Source: Mycteria americana
Taxonomy: Eukaryota; Chordata; Aves; Ciconiiformes; Ciconiidae
Assembly: GCF_035582795.1 (NCBI RefSeq)
Contig: NC_134366.1
Location: 107,887,756-107,951,755, forward strand
Length of the DNA stretch: 64,000 nucleotides
Direction: 5' to 3'
In this document: piece after piece, positions 51,741 through 63,635 of the stretch
How positions within the stretch are numbered: the stretch's first letter is position 1
Layout of the letters: each line of letters starts with the position of its first letter
Made by a program: the position numbers and the translations under genes
Notes under the pieces: model-generated
Told to the model about the DNA's origin: nothing
The model's input: only the letters and a program-made list of their open reading frames with translations
The model's database searches: none

Positions 51741-53068
51741 CTGCAAAACATAAGAGGAAAAAGTATTATAGTATTCCCTTCTTCTCCCTCAAGAAACATG
51801 AACTTGTGGTAATATGGCTGTTGGTGTACGCATCTAAACCCTGTGCTTCTGTACCATAGTACAGGAGCCACTACATAATGCAGTTCTGTTACAGAATACC
51901 AAGGGCATAATGGTCTGAACTGAACCACTTGGGCTCTGTTGATAGACCTCTGTGGCTATAACGGGAGCTCAGAATACTAAAGTGAATGTAGACATTTATA
52001 AGCGGACACTTAAATTTAGGTGGCTGAGCCTGGAGCTGAACCTTAATGCAGCTGTTGAAGCCAAATCCATATGTGATTGCAATATTTTTATGAAAGATCT
52101 GAGTGTCAGGTGAAGAGCTGTATCAACATGAATACCAAGAGACTGAGGGAATACTGGGAAGAATACTACTTATTCCTTATTTATTGCTACTGTACATGTC
52201 GTAAACACAGTGGTGTATATTTTTAGGAAAAAATTACATTATTCTAACTTTGAGAAGGTTCTGCCAATTCTTCTGAAATAAAAGAAATACTCATGGAATA
52301 AAATAGTTACCACTGCAAATAAGGGTCTCAAAATACACTCCTTTACAAATCCTGATGACTACTTATGGTAAATAGAATTATGAAAGACACATTGTAAGAA
52401 TGTTATCTAACAACGTAGTTACTGTTGTCTTTTGAGCAAGGACAACCTTCTATGTGTGATCCCAACATAATAAAGTTTGCAAGAAACTGCTGTAGCCACC
52501 CTCCCTTCTGGTTTTAGATTATTCCTTCTGTCTATGCTTGCCAAACAAAGAAGAATGTAGTGCTGAACTTTTTCAGAAAGGCCATTCTCCAGTGTAGACT
52601 GCAGTGTGAAATATGGCTCTACGTACTCTTTTTAGTCCTTGAAAACAAAGGAGGAAAGACCTACAGGGAACTCTTGCAGCAGACAATTGTGTATCAATTT
52701 GCTGCTGGTGGCTTTTTTTTTTTTTTTAATGCACAGACAACCTTTTCCCAGCAAAATTATATTTTATAAAGGATCAAAATATCCTTGGGATTGCTCTCTG
52801 GAAAGCCAGCATGATAGCTATTGTGATACTTGCCACAAAGTAGCAGATATGTCAAAAACTGATGAAAAAAATTGGGTAAAACCTCAGTTTAACTCCTGGG
52901 GGCCTAGGGAAATACACGGAATCTTGTAATATCATAGCTCTGAAATTACTTTTCAGATACAGACCAGCAGTCACAGCTAAGTGGAGAGATTTAGACTGCT
53001 GAAAGAGAATCACTAGCAAAATCACATACAAAACAATACTACTTGCATCATTACAGTAACATTTATAC
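51741..53068 (-). other. MSANTD3: MSANTD3 intron between coding exons
   Basis: Bounded on the minus strand by donor GTATAA (53068 side) and acceptor TTTTGCAG (51741 side). The donor is weaker than consensus. No nested gene is seen. Poly-T occurs at about 52713-52727. Plus-strand frames at 52560-52929 are chance. Confidence 0.85.
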
Positions 53069-53514
53069 CTTGACTAGAAGCATCAGGCTGATATTCAGAA
53101 TCTTCTTCTGGTGGGCTCTGCAAAAAGTACATTTGCTCAGGCATTATGCTGGCAATCTTCTCTTTCCCTATGATGTGAGTATTTATAAGTGGACTAATAC
53201 TTCTTTTTACCTTCTCCCGCCTTTCATGTGCCATTATCTTTTTTGTCCGTGCCTTGATATTTTCCCAGCATTTCTTTAACTGTTTGAAGTCTCGCAGTGA
53301 TACACTGGGCTGTGAATTATATTCGTGAGCTAGTGCTTGCCAGGTACGTTGTTTCAGAGCAATAGTTCTTGCATCACTTTTTTTACATTCAAGCACATAT
53401 TTGTATTTTTCAACTAATGCAAGCAGCACACTCTTCTCCACTTCTGAGAAGTATTTAGCAGGCTTTATTATTTCGTTTTGCATTTTCTACTGTTTCTCCA
53501 AGAAGCCAAAAATC
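53069..53514 (-). CDS. MSANTD3: MSANTD3, first coding exon
   Basis: The coding part is 53483-53069, and 53514-53484 is 5' UTR after an acceptor 'gttttcatag'. It encodes residues 1-138 plus one base. Residues about 10-85 form the Myb/SANT-like DNA-binding domain: [12 protein letters not shown] then [10 protein letters not shown] and K-K-C-W-E-N-I-K, with the conserved tryptophans in place. The sequence is almost identical to human MSANTD3 from memory, lacking one Asn near the start, hence 274 residues. The frame read past the donor to 53022 is intron. The domain family binds DNA. The protein's targets are poorly known. Confidence 0.95.
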
Positions 53515-56500
53515 CTATGAAAACAATGTTGAAAGCAAAAAAACAAACACAAATTAGAACTGGTTACAGTATCAGGAAATGTGTTTCAGCAAATAACTCC
53601 TAAGCATAGCTTCTGATTCTAACACACTTCATTTTCTAGGATAGTTTGTGAGTAGTTCTACAGTACATAATGAAACATTCAGGTAAGATATAGTATAATT
53701 ATATGCTGTTTTCTATTGCCACTTTAGCAGCTACACAGTTACAGAAGTATACCATAATGAGGAGACGCTTCATGTCTTTGTTACAATTTGTCTTGATACA
53801 AAATACTCAGTATTCAATTTGCTTAGTAACTTCTTTTTAATAACTTGTTTTCCTATTCATTGCACTTTGTTACACCCAGAGAGTTTTCAAAGCCCTGAAC
53901 TGTGGAACAAGTTCTGAAATCCAGCCCTTGATCAGGTTTAAGTGTAAAGCTACTGTCAGCATGTTTGGGTTTCCTTTGGTACACAAAAGACCCTCTTCTG
54001 CCCTTGGTGACTGCATATAACTAATTTCTCCCCTCTCTCTACAATATTTGAAAGCGGTATGAGAAATGATAGTAAGAAGTTCTCTTTTTAAAGATTTCTG
54101 TCGGTTTGGTTCTCCCCCATACTCAGCCCTCCTTGACTGACATCCAATAGGCAGCAGGATCCTGACCAGTATTACAATACTGAGAAGAGGCAAGGGTTGC
54201 AAGAAGACATGAATTAATTACAGAAACTAACTGCTCTGAAGGTACAGGTCCCTCACCCTTTACTGCTGACTCTGTGTGGCACTCTTCCTTACGCTTGCAC
54301 TGCTGGTCACTCTCAGGAGTGAACAAGCAGGCTAAAAAGGGGTTTGGCCTCACTCAATATGGCCACTGCTATATACTTACACCATGTTAATGACTGCCTC
54401 TCTTCTCAAGCCTAGGGCTTACGTAGTCAATAGGAAAAGTGTAGCTGATACCAGGGAATTCTTAGTCATAAAAAAAATGAATAAAGCAGTGTTTTCTTGA
54501 ATTATTAGCACATGACTGTAATGCAAAATGTAGTTTTTTCTTTTTTATTTCCACACTTCTTTCCCCATTCCCTCCCACTACAACTGTGTAGCCCCAATTA
54601 CTTTTACATTTTGGGCAGAAACTTCCAGATAATTACGTAGAAAAAGGGGGAGCAATGCTGTCTTAGCTCACGTTTCTTCTGGTTTTAATTGTAAAACTCA
54701 GAGATGGAACATATATAATAAGATAATTGGTTCACATTCCTAACAGTCTAGGACTCTCCCAAAATGAATTTTCTAGTATTTTGCCCATTGTTTCCACTAC
54801 TTCCCTCATAACATTACTTGAAGATGCAATAGATATTACCATCAGATTTCCTCTTTTCAACATTTTTTTCCTTTACTCCACTGCACTAGCATTCCCTTCG
54901 TACGATCCTTGTAATTCCTTTCCTCCAAATGTCTTAATACTTACAGTTATTCTCACCTCTTTCAGTGAAGGTAACTATTTGTATTTACAAAGAAAGCTAA
55001 CAGACAAATTCATATTAAAATGAGAACCCAACTCTGACATAAGAACAGGAGCTTTCTCAAGTAGCCCATAAAATATGACAAAACCCAGCAAAACAAAGCA
55101 GAGGAGTCAGAGAATAGAGGAGGCAGTAGAACAAAACCTAGAATAGCAAAACTGAAACAAAGTGAATAGAAGTAAGTAACGGTCTGAATTTAAGGGAAGT
55201 ATGTTAAGTCAGTAGCAGTAGGTAAGTTGTACACTTACCTATACTGAAAAAGAGGCAAGAAACACTCAGTTTGTACTTTCTGTCATTGCTCAACTGGGTA
55301 ATCACTGGGCGTGTACCGACTGGACAGCCAGCACCTATGTGGCTCCTGGCTAGTCACAGTTGTGCTCTCTCTTACCAAATGCTGGTGTCATGAGGACATG
55401 GGAAAGCCAGAATTTTTGCAGCAGTCAGGATTTAGGGGACACAGGGAAAGATCCATAGGAAACCAGACTTTATTAGTTCTGCTGCTTGCAGAACAGCTTG
55501 TTTATTTTGCAAGAAAGAAAAAGGTGGAAGAAGGAAGAGAGCTGGGTGGCTAAGCATAAGGAAGACAGTTCCCTGATCCAGCATTTCCTCCATCACAAGT
55601 TATTTATTACTCTTTGTGAAAACTTAGTCACTCCACGTGTTGGTGACAGGAATTCTTAACCACCCATAATCCCACAGAACAAACTAAGTGTATGCAAACA
55701 AACTTGAAAGTATCACATACCAATCATTATAACGTCTAGGTCTAATAGACAGAAGAGAACATCTGCTTCAGAAATTCCTTAAATAAAAAATAAATTTAAA
55801 AAATAAGCCAAAAGTCAGGAAATGGACATCCTAACAAAGAGATACTGAAAACTGGCAACTTCGCTCTATGAAACAGCTCTCAAAGCATGTAAGAGACCTA
55901 TTATGAAACAGACGCTATCTACTAATCTATTTTACTTATGTACTTATTGTACCATTCCAAACCATTGAGCTGCTTTGGACAGCTGCTGAAATGAAATTCG
56001 TGGGACTAAATATTGATGCTTCAACCTGTCTCAACCTCAATTTTACCAAGGAACAGGAGGAAAAGCAGTCCCACCAGCAAGCCACAAGGTCTAATAGCTT
56101 ATGGCCCTGAAAAACCAGGATCAGAGACTCCGTGTGATCAGAAATGGCTCATTCTGCCTTCTGCTGATGCACATAAATCTTATTTCTAGCTTTCAAAAGG
56201 TGCGAGAATCGCAGACCAAAAATCATGACGTGTGTGTGTAGAAAATCCCTTTAATTAGAAAAACAATGGATTTTCAAGAATTTTGGAGACTAAGTTCAAA
56301 AAGTTAAACAGTGATACCAGGACTTCTGGATTCCAGGTGCTAAATATTTAGCTATACAGACTGGCAGAGATCAACTGACATCAGTAAATATTTAAAACAT
56401 TTCCAAATATGACGTCATATATATTAACAACCTATGTACTAGGATAAAAGCTCATCTTCCATGGATGGAGCAACAGCAAACCCTTCAGCATCACTTTCAT

Positions 56501-58960
56501 ACCACACTATCATTTATTATTATCATTTTTACTGTGGTAGAATCTAAGATCCCCAGTCATAAGCTCAAATACTGTACATTTAAGGATGAAAACGTAGGTC
56601 CTACTCTGAGAAGAATACAATATATTAGTCTTCCCTTCCCCCATACACATTCCTAACTATTTTTTCCTACACATATACACTGGACTTGTGTCCTTTCCAT
56701 TAAAAAGCCAGGATTATGATCTAGGATGCATAAAAGAACTCAAGAACTGGTGAAAGCAGTTTAATGCACTTACTACACAGAAGAAAAGAGTTCTTGAAGC
56801 TTCTTTTCAAGCTCTTACATGCTTAACTTGCTTGCTTCAATATATTAAAGCCCATTTTCAATTAGGTGAACAGAAAGCACTCTGAGATATCAGAGAACTT
56901 AGAATACTGAGGAGTTGCAGCAAAACACCACCGTATATTTATATTCACCTCTTTTTCTTTATGCATATCAATCACCTTCTGGCAGCCCACTGGCTCCTCT
57001 GCAGAATATGAGAAAGGACTCTCACAAGCCCAAACAATTTCAATTTCAAGGCTAAAAGATCCTTCCAAGACGTATGCCCAGGATATAATATAGCATGTAG
57101 GAATCTGTGCTGAAATGGAAGTAGTTTACTATGTATAACTCATAGAGTAAACAGGATTGATTTGGGAATGTGTAGGTACATGAGGACAGTTGCACAGTAA
57201 ATTCTAAGAAACAAAGAATGGAAGGCTTCTCCCACTCTTACAGGTGCCCAGGCTCTAAGACATGTGCAGTAAGGAAGCACTTGATCCTAAATATCTTCTC
57301 CTGGCATGGCTCAGTTCACAACTTGCCTTAAGACAAAGCAGTGTCCTAAGTACTTGTCCTCTCACATAAACCTTTATCACTTTAAAATAACAAAAATATC
57401 TCTCAACTCCCCATTTTTACTTTGAAATGTTGTGTGGCATTCTTCTTTTAAAGACTATAAGGGATGTGCTGTGATCTGCTTGAAGAATATCTTGAAAAAA
57501 AATTACACAAGTGAAGAAGTGCACATATGTTCATAAATATGTATGTATGTATTATTTTGCTTGCACACACCTAAACATACACCCAAACTCCAACCAGTTG
57601 CAAAGAAGCCCGTTTTGAAAAAAACCCAACACTTCAGGTTGGCATGTGTGAGCATTTTCTGTCCCTGAAATATTTTTTTAGGCATAAGAAAATGCAAAGA
57701 GAAAGTTATGGTGGAAGACAACCCAAATGTTAAGGTTACACTAACCAAACCCAAAGAAAATAGTCTGCTAGCAAACTGTGGTCACTTGTGGTGTGAAAAT
57801 GGAATTCATTTAGCAGTGCCAACAGGATTACTACCAGAAATAGTTAAGGATTGAAAAAAAAGAAAATTTATTTATCCAACTTAAATTGCAGATGAAGCTT
57901 TAAGCATAGTCAGTAATTAACAGCATTGGAAATCAATCATAATTCTGTCCTTTTCATCCAGTGTTTGAGGGTGAAAGAAAGACACGGAAATGCAATGACC
58001 CAAACTAGTCACAACAACAGGTTTATATTTCATTTGAATGACAGAACCAGCAGTAAACAGTGTCCTTCTTCCTCAAATGTTAGGTATTCCTCACAGAGCT
58101 TCCACCAGAGTGTTCCAGGCCTGACCCTGTCTACCCTGAGACTTGAAATCACTAGGTAATTAGGTGCATATTACAAATACGAATGAGATCTATATGGAAA
58201 TTGTGTTACATATAATCAGATTAAAAAAACCCAAACTCTATGGGTGCTCCCCCCCCCCCCATTTTAATACAAACTAATAGTTATCATGGATCATTCAGCA
58301 AATGAACAAAATAATCTACTAGTAAAATTCACAGTAATTTGCCTAAATTTCTCCTGGCAAATTCTATATACATATACACGCAAATGTATTTTTTAAAAAT
58401 ATTTATAATATTACATTATATACACACACATATAGATATATTTTAAGCGGGTCATCCCACTACCTATGGAGGACATCCAAAGCAGTTTGTGCAAAGGTAA
58501 TGGACGCAGGTTGCTATTTCAAACGATTGTCTGAAATGCATCAAAAATACGCATAAACAGGAATCCTACCAGACTCTCTTGCACCCGAACTTCTCAAACA
58601 TTAACTCGAGCTTGTTTTTATTTCCTCGCTAGCTCCTCTTCTGCTTGAGCGAGAAAGGAGAGCAGGTCCCGGCTCGACAAAGAAGACCGCTCCACCCAGG
58701 GCGGGCATGCAGGCTGCGGCTGAGGCGCGGATCCAGGGACATCTACCGCGGCAGGAGGAACGGCAAACGGTCACGCTGTCACCCAGCGCCCGCGGAGACC
58801 GCGCTCTGCGGTGTCGGCGGGGACAACCCCACCCTGCAGCCCCCGGGTTTCTCCCTTCTCGTAACAAAGCGCCTCCGAGCGCCGCCGGCTCGGCTCGGCT
58901 CGGCTCCCCTCCCCTCTCCTCCTCCCCCCCGCGCTGGGCGGCCGGGCCTGCCTCTCTCAC
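53515..58960 (-). other. MSANTD3: MSANTD3 first intron (probable)
   Basis: A stretch of about 5.4 kb between the acceptor before the start codon and a candidate donor in the CpG island. No nested gene is recognised. Frames such as 54727-55023 and 55311-55553 lack domains. It contains a C12 run (58249-58260) and TA/CA-rich sequence near 58370-58445. Confidence 0.5.
58249..58260. repeat. poly-C/poly-G run
   Basis: Twelve consecutive C on the plus strand. Such runs mutate easily and are often misread by sequencers. Confidence 0.85.
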
Positions 58961-59120
58961 CTCCTCGCCGGCAGGTCGTCGGCACTCCTTCAGCTCCCCG
59001 CAAACCCCGCGCTGGATTTCCGCCTCTCCAGAGGAAAGGCGGCGCGGCACCGGCCTCTCCCACGGGAGAGCCGGGCGGCGGGGCCCGCCGTGCCGCGGAG
59101 AGGAACCGTCCCGGGAGACC
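58961..59120 (-). other. MSANTD3: candidate MSANTD3 5' UTR exon
   Basis: On the minus strand 'ggcgaggag/gtgagagagg' at 58961/58960 is a good donor for a non-coding first exon that would join the acceptor at 53515. The transcription start (5' limit) is a guess within the island. Confidence 0.4.
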
Positions 59121-59699
59121 CTCAGCCTTCAGGTGCAGCGGCGCTGCGGGGGGGGGTGATGTGTGTGTGCGTGTTCTGGGGAGCGACGTGCAAACACCCA
59201 ACGGCCGCCACGAAGGGGGTGGGCAGCCCCGTCTGCACCTGACGCGGGCCCGCGGGCGGAGCTCCCGGGCCACACGTCGCTAGCGCGGCACCCCGTATCC
59301 CCCTCCCGCGCCCCAGTGTGGAGCGGGGTGGGGTGAGGTGGGGCTCCTGACCCCGCCCGTCTGTCCGTCCCGGTGCAGCGGCAGAAGACGCCAGCTCGGG
59401 CTTTACCTCCGACAGCGCCCGGCGGAGCGACGCGCGTGTGCGCCAGCGCCCCCAGCGGCGGCCGGGGGAGGCGGGCCGGCGCTGCCTCCGTTCCTCCGCC
59501 GCGCCCCGTCCCCTCCCGCCGGCTCGGAGCTCCTGGTCCTCGCTACCGTACCGTCCCCCGGGCCGGCCGGGCTCCCGCGCACCTTCCGCGCCTAGCGTGA
59601 CGCAGTTCCTGCCCGCCTGGTGCGCCCCGGGCCCCGCCGGCGGCGGCGGTTGGGAGCGTAACGACGGGTGCGCGCGAGCGGCTGGCGGGAGGCGCGCGC

Positions 59700-59896
59700 G
59701 TTGGCTCTCCCTCAGTCCCCTCCCCTCCGCGGTTGCCTGAGGAGAAGCGGGGAGCCGTGGCGGCGGTTCGTGCGGCGGAGGGTCACCCCGCAAGTGGGTC
59801 GGTGGGAAGGAGCCGATCGGGCAGCGGGGAGTGTCGGCGGCCGCTGGGTTGCCGGCTCCCTCGGCTCCTCCGGGTGCTGCCTGTTGCCGGGCTGGG
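59700..59896 (+). other. candidate non-coding exon 1 of the zinc-finger gene
   Basis: The plus strand reads 'gccgggctggg/gtaagttggg', a perfect GTAAGT donor at 59897. Splicing to the acceptor at 60541 joins it to the ATG exon. The transcription start inside the island is unknown and the left limit is nominal. Confidence 0.5.
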
Positions 59897-60541
59897 GTAA
59901 GTTGGGTGCAGCGGCGGCCCGGCGGTTTCCCCGGCTCCTCGCGGGAGCAGGTGTCTGTCCCCTCCCCGGCAGAACTGGAAGTGTCAGCAAGGCCACTTTC
60001 CCGCGTCGTGCCGGGCCAGCTCCGCGGGTGGCCCAGCGGTCGGCTCGCTTTCTCGGCGCCTCTGTTCGCGTGGGGTTTGTAGCTTCGGGCCCGCCGCCGC
60101 GGTCCGGAGTGGGAGTGTGCTTTTCTTCACAAAACTCCGTGGTGTTCTTGTTACAAAGGCACGCTTTGGGCTCTGCGCGCCTGGCTGTTGCCGCTGTGTG
60201 TCATCTGTCCCAGCCCATGCGCGCATTTCAATCCCAGGAAAGAAGGGGGAAGCTCGAAATACTTCGCATTAGTTTTGTTTCAGGGTGTGTGTAATCTTCT
60301 GGTGGCTCTGTGTTTCCTGAGGGAAACTCTTGGAGAAGAATTGTTTCTTTCCACGCTGTACTTTTGCTCTCGAGTTAAAAATATGATCATTAGCCTGGAG
60401 ATTTAAAGGTTGAATGTAACTGAAGGTGAGGCACAAATTAAAATTGGAATACGCATGACCCTTAAATAGGTGCAACAAGAATATGAATGATTTTGTGAAG
60501 CTAAAATAATAGCTTGCAATCTTTTTGCAATTTTCCTACAG

Positions 60542-60617
60542 TTTTCTTATCATCTAAAGATCAAATATGGACCCTGAAGCTGAGATAAAGAAGCAAGTAA
60601 ACCCTTTCTACTGTAAT
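60542..60617 (+). CDS. unnamed zinc-finger gene, first coding exon
   Basis: The acceptor is 'cctacag' ending at 60541 and the donor is GTAAGT at 60618. ATG at 60567 begins a 17-codon coding part (60567-60617). An in-frame TAA at 60555-60557 lies just upstream, so this start is firm. Residues 1-17 are Met-Asp-Pro-Glu-Ala-Glu with a basic stretch, then Phe-Tyr-Cys-Asn, where Cys16 is the first zinc ligand. The intron is in phase 0. The splice pattern and the finger completed in the next exon make a real gene very likely, although I cannot name it. Confidence 0.75.
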
Positions 60618-61548
60618 GTAAGTATTCCTTACTGAAAATTGTAACTAATACAAAATAATTTTGGTAGAACAAAGTTGGACTAAACCAAGTGGGACCTTTT
60701 TTTTTTTTTTCTCTTGAGCAAAATTGATAAATAGCACTGGAGTTGAACTTCTTTTGCTGTCTTTGTCATGTTTGACTTGGATGTGTGTCAGGAACCAACT
60801 TATTAGAATGAATAATTTTAATAATACTATGTTTCTAAATAAAAGCATTCTTTTAAAATGGGATAAATAAAAGCATTTCTTTTAAAACTGCAGTTCCTGT
60901 TCAGAAAAAAAAAATCCTAATTTATCTCATTCTCAGGTTTATTCCTGTTGTTTTTAAGCATCTTGGTTTTTTTAGAGAAGGAGAAAATATTTGGACTGCT
61001 TTTGTTCATTCACATGAATTTAAACCTCATCTGCTCCTGTCTGAACCAGCCCAGGCATAAACCAGCTGTGATTGGAAAACTTCATATGCATGTGAGTGAG
61101 GCAGGCCCCAAACTGATGAGAGGAAGTGTGTTAGTCTGGATGCAGCACTGAGGACAACTGGCTCATCTTAGACAGGTGTACTGGCTTGTTACAATTATGC
61201 CTTGCCTCTGGTTCAAACTTGGTTAATAGTTTGTGAGGAAGATCTTGGATCTGTCTTTACTTATCCACACAGAAATATGCTATGAGATAGCTGCAGGGTT
61301 CTGGAGACATCTGGAATTTTTATGTGATGTGGAGATTCCTCTTCATTACACTGTATTTGGGTGGTCTTGGAGCCTCATAAAGAAAAGTTCCAGAAGCTGC
61401 TTTAGTTTGTCTTTGGAGGAATAGTACTTTTGTAGAACTTACCTATACTGATATTTTGACAGCAGATTTGTTTTGTTTTGATATCAGTGGTATTTTTTTC
61501 TGTTGGGTTTTTGTGCAATGCTGAAAATACTTCTTCTCTTTAACCTAG
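60618..61548 (+). other. zinc-finger gene intron
   Basis: GTAAGT donor to 'tttaacctag' acceptor. No nested gene seen. The short frames at 60948-61151 and 61233-61424 are not bounded by splice sites. Confidence 0.7.
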
Positions 61549-61617
61549 ATTTGCAAAATCTGGTGTGCTTCTGCATTAAACTTGCAGACTCACTTCCTTG
61601 GATTCAAACACAAGACG
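61549..61617 (+). CDS. unnamed zinc-finger gene, second coding exon
   Basis: A 69-base phase-0 exon (residues 18-40). It supplies the rest of a C-X2-C-X12-H-X5-H finger: Cys19, His32 and His38 complete the set begun by Cys16. The middle carries K-I-W-C-A-S-A-L and the end G-F-K-H-K-T. This spacing with a G-x-K-H end is the U1/matrin/JAZ type that usually binds double-stranded RNA or structured RNA (family knowledge). The donor is GTAAGA. The exon is too short to be seen in a simple ORF scan. Confidence 0.75.
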
Positions 61618-62096
61618 GTAAGATCAGTTTTTGAATGCACCTTTTGTCAGATTTTAGAGATTTATTTAGCAATAGAATACGGGTTTGAAATCTAATTTTT
61701 AATGTAGTGTTAAAACATGCAATTTCAGATATTTAGCTAGTTTTGTTGCTTTACTATTTTGTTTACTGCAATAAAGTAGAACTTAGTTTTGTACGTTAGT
61801 CCTGCCAGAAAATGTTGTTACAACTTTGTGTCTCGTATTCTGGATTAGTAAAGACAATACATGAGAATATGTGGCTGTTAATAAATGCAGAATGGAGTTA
61901 CTTAAATCATAGACAATCTAGGAAAAAAGATGTATGTCTCTTTCAAGTTTCATGTAATTATCTATTCAACTGAGATAATCGGTGGTGTTGGTGTTAATCT
62001 AACTTATTTTAGAAATAATAAAATGTTTGCATTGTTATTTTTTGAATCTTAAGTGTCTGTCTTTCTTCCTTGTTGGTTGATGACTTGGAAACTTAG
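61618..62096 (+). other. zinc-finger gene intron
   Basis: GTAAGA donor to 'ggaaacttag' acceptor. AT-rich, nothing else recognised. Confidence 0.7.
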
Positions 62097-62127
62097 GTTG
62101 AAGAAGCACTGAAAGCTCATGGCATTG
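62097..62127 (+). CDS. unnamed zinc-finger gene, third coding exon
   Basis: A 31-base exon continuing in frame after Thr40: Val-Glu-Glu-Ala-Leu-Lys-Ala-His-Gly-Ile plus one base, ended by a GTAAGT donor at 62128. It forms the helix after the finger. The phase-1 end means the gene continues. No next exon could be recognised before the right edge. Confidence 0.65.
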
Positions 62128-63389
62128 GTAAGTACAAGATTTCTTACTTCCTACTCTGTTCTATACATGCACCTTTCTCCCCACCCCAATGTAGTTTTTT
62201 ATGAAACAAGAAAAAGACTTTCTCAAGACTTGTGCTTTAAGACCTGTCTAGTGTTCTTTAATGACATAACTATCTAATCCTACAGGAATCAATCAATAAT
62301 ATGAGCAAGAGGTATGCAAAGTTTACTAAAAAGCGCTAGTTACAATACTACAAATCACCTACATTAAACTTTTGAGAAACCTTAAAGAATTCAAGACCTT
62401 AGAGACCCTCAAGATTTAAAATACATTTAAAAAAACTAAAGCATGTAGAAATACTTTTTTCTGTGTATACCTTATATTTCTTTTTTAAAAGAGCTTATTA
62501 AAAATATCTTAATTAGCTGAAGCAAGGTACTTTTAATAGGCTTAATATATCATTAAACCTTCCCCAGGTCTTTATGAACTGGTCTAGTTCCAGAAGGAAT
62601 GAAGGTCTAACTATGTTCATAATTGTTCTCCTACTTCTGTTTCATGACGCACCAAAATGTATTTACAGGTTTCTACAGTGCAGTGCTCCTAGAATTTGGT
62701 TTGAAAGTTGTGGCCCAAGTATACATAGTCATTGCACCTACCCAGTCTGGGAATTTTTATATGGACAGTAAAGCAAATTTAAATATTTAACAGCTGGATG
62801 CTGCTGAAATGGATGCCCTGAAATGTTTAGAGGTGAATTGGCAGATATTCACCGTGCCTTTTTATTTCTTTTTTTTTTTTTTTTTTTAAAGGATTGGTTG
62901 GCCACTGAAAAACTTGATGAGTTCTAGTGACCAGAATATGATTAGTGTTGTTAGAGTCTTTGTAGGTTTATCTTCATAACACTTTATTTCTTTTCTTTTA
63001 CTCTTCTGATTGTTTGATTAAGATAATTTCAGAAGATTGGTGGTAATGCAGCCAGTATTAAGTAAAATCTAATTGGCAGGAATGAGCTGGCAGCTTCATC
63101 AGTTGTCAACACAATATAGTTTGTAACTTAAACACTCAAGAAAAGTTTTCATGAAGATTATCTTTGTAATCAAAGCATATGTGACTCTTTCTGATGCAGT
63201 AGTATAGGATGAAGCCTTCTGACTCCCACCTTCTATTTAGGGTTTATTGTAAGCCTTATGTTCAACTTCTTATCAATATCTGATTTTTTAGTAAGAGATT
63301 TCTTGCAACAGGACAGTAACAGGGTTGAGGGGCATTTAAGAGATGAAAAAATCAAATTTACCATTAGCTGGCATTGTTTCAGGCACTGC

Positions 63390-63417
63390 TTTATTTATTT
63401 ATTTATTTATTTATTTA
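63390..63417. repeat. (TTTA)n tetranucleotide microsatellite
   Basis: About seven tandem ttta units, uninterrupted. Likely variable in length between individuals. Confidence 0.9.
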
Positions 63418-63606
63418 GTACCATGTAGTAAAATGCTGAGCTTTCTGAATTTCTGAAATTCTATTCTTCTTGTTGTCATATAGTGAGTGCATTAAGCCTC
63501 TATTCAAGGACTAGCAACTTGCTTCCTTTGTGCGCTTGGCATTCCACTCCCAGACACAGAATCTCATCTTGTACAGATGTCTCTCTCTCTCTGGGTTCCT
63601 CAATGG

Positions 63607-63635
63607 CAGATCATGTTACATGGTAACATGATCTG
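63607..63635. repeat. perfect 12-bp inverted repeat, 5-base loop
   Basis: cagatcatgtta (63607-63618) and taacatgatctg (63624-63635) are exact reverse complements around 'catgg'. A short perfect hairpin of this kind is unusual in unique intronic DNA but may be chance. Confidence 0.85.

Larger units (their letters stand above)
58600..60110. promoter_or_regulatory. bidirectional CpG island promoter (MSANTD3 / zinc-finger gene)
   Basis: A 1.5-kb island with dense CpG, several GC boxes, a tgacgca CRE-like half-site near 59597 and a run of cggct units (about 58890-58912). MSANTD3 reads left from it and the zinc-finger gene reads right, so it serves two divergent genes. The NRF1-like palindrome tgcgcgca (about 60217) lies just outside. 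Pro/Ala/Arg-rich frames in the island (for example 58645-59283, 59122-59793, 59668-60294) are composition artefacts. Confidence 0.8.

Noticed and set aside
53022-53068. Extension of the MSANTD3 frame past residue 138
   Set aside because: The extra residues are intron read-through. The donor at 53068 joins to 51740 and restores the known C-terminus.
58645-60294. Overlapping frames of 150-223 codons in the third CpG island
   Set aside because: Same composition artefact on both strands. The real genes splice out of the island.
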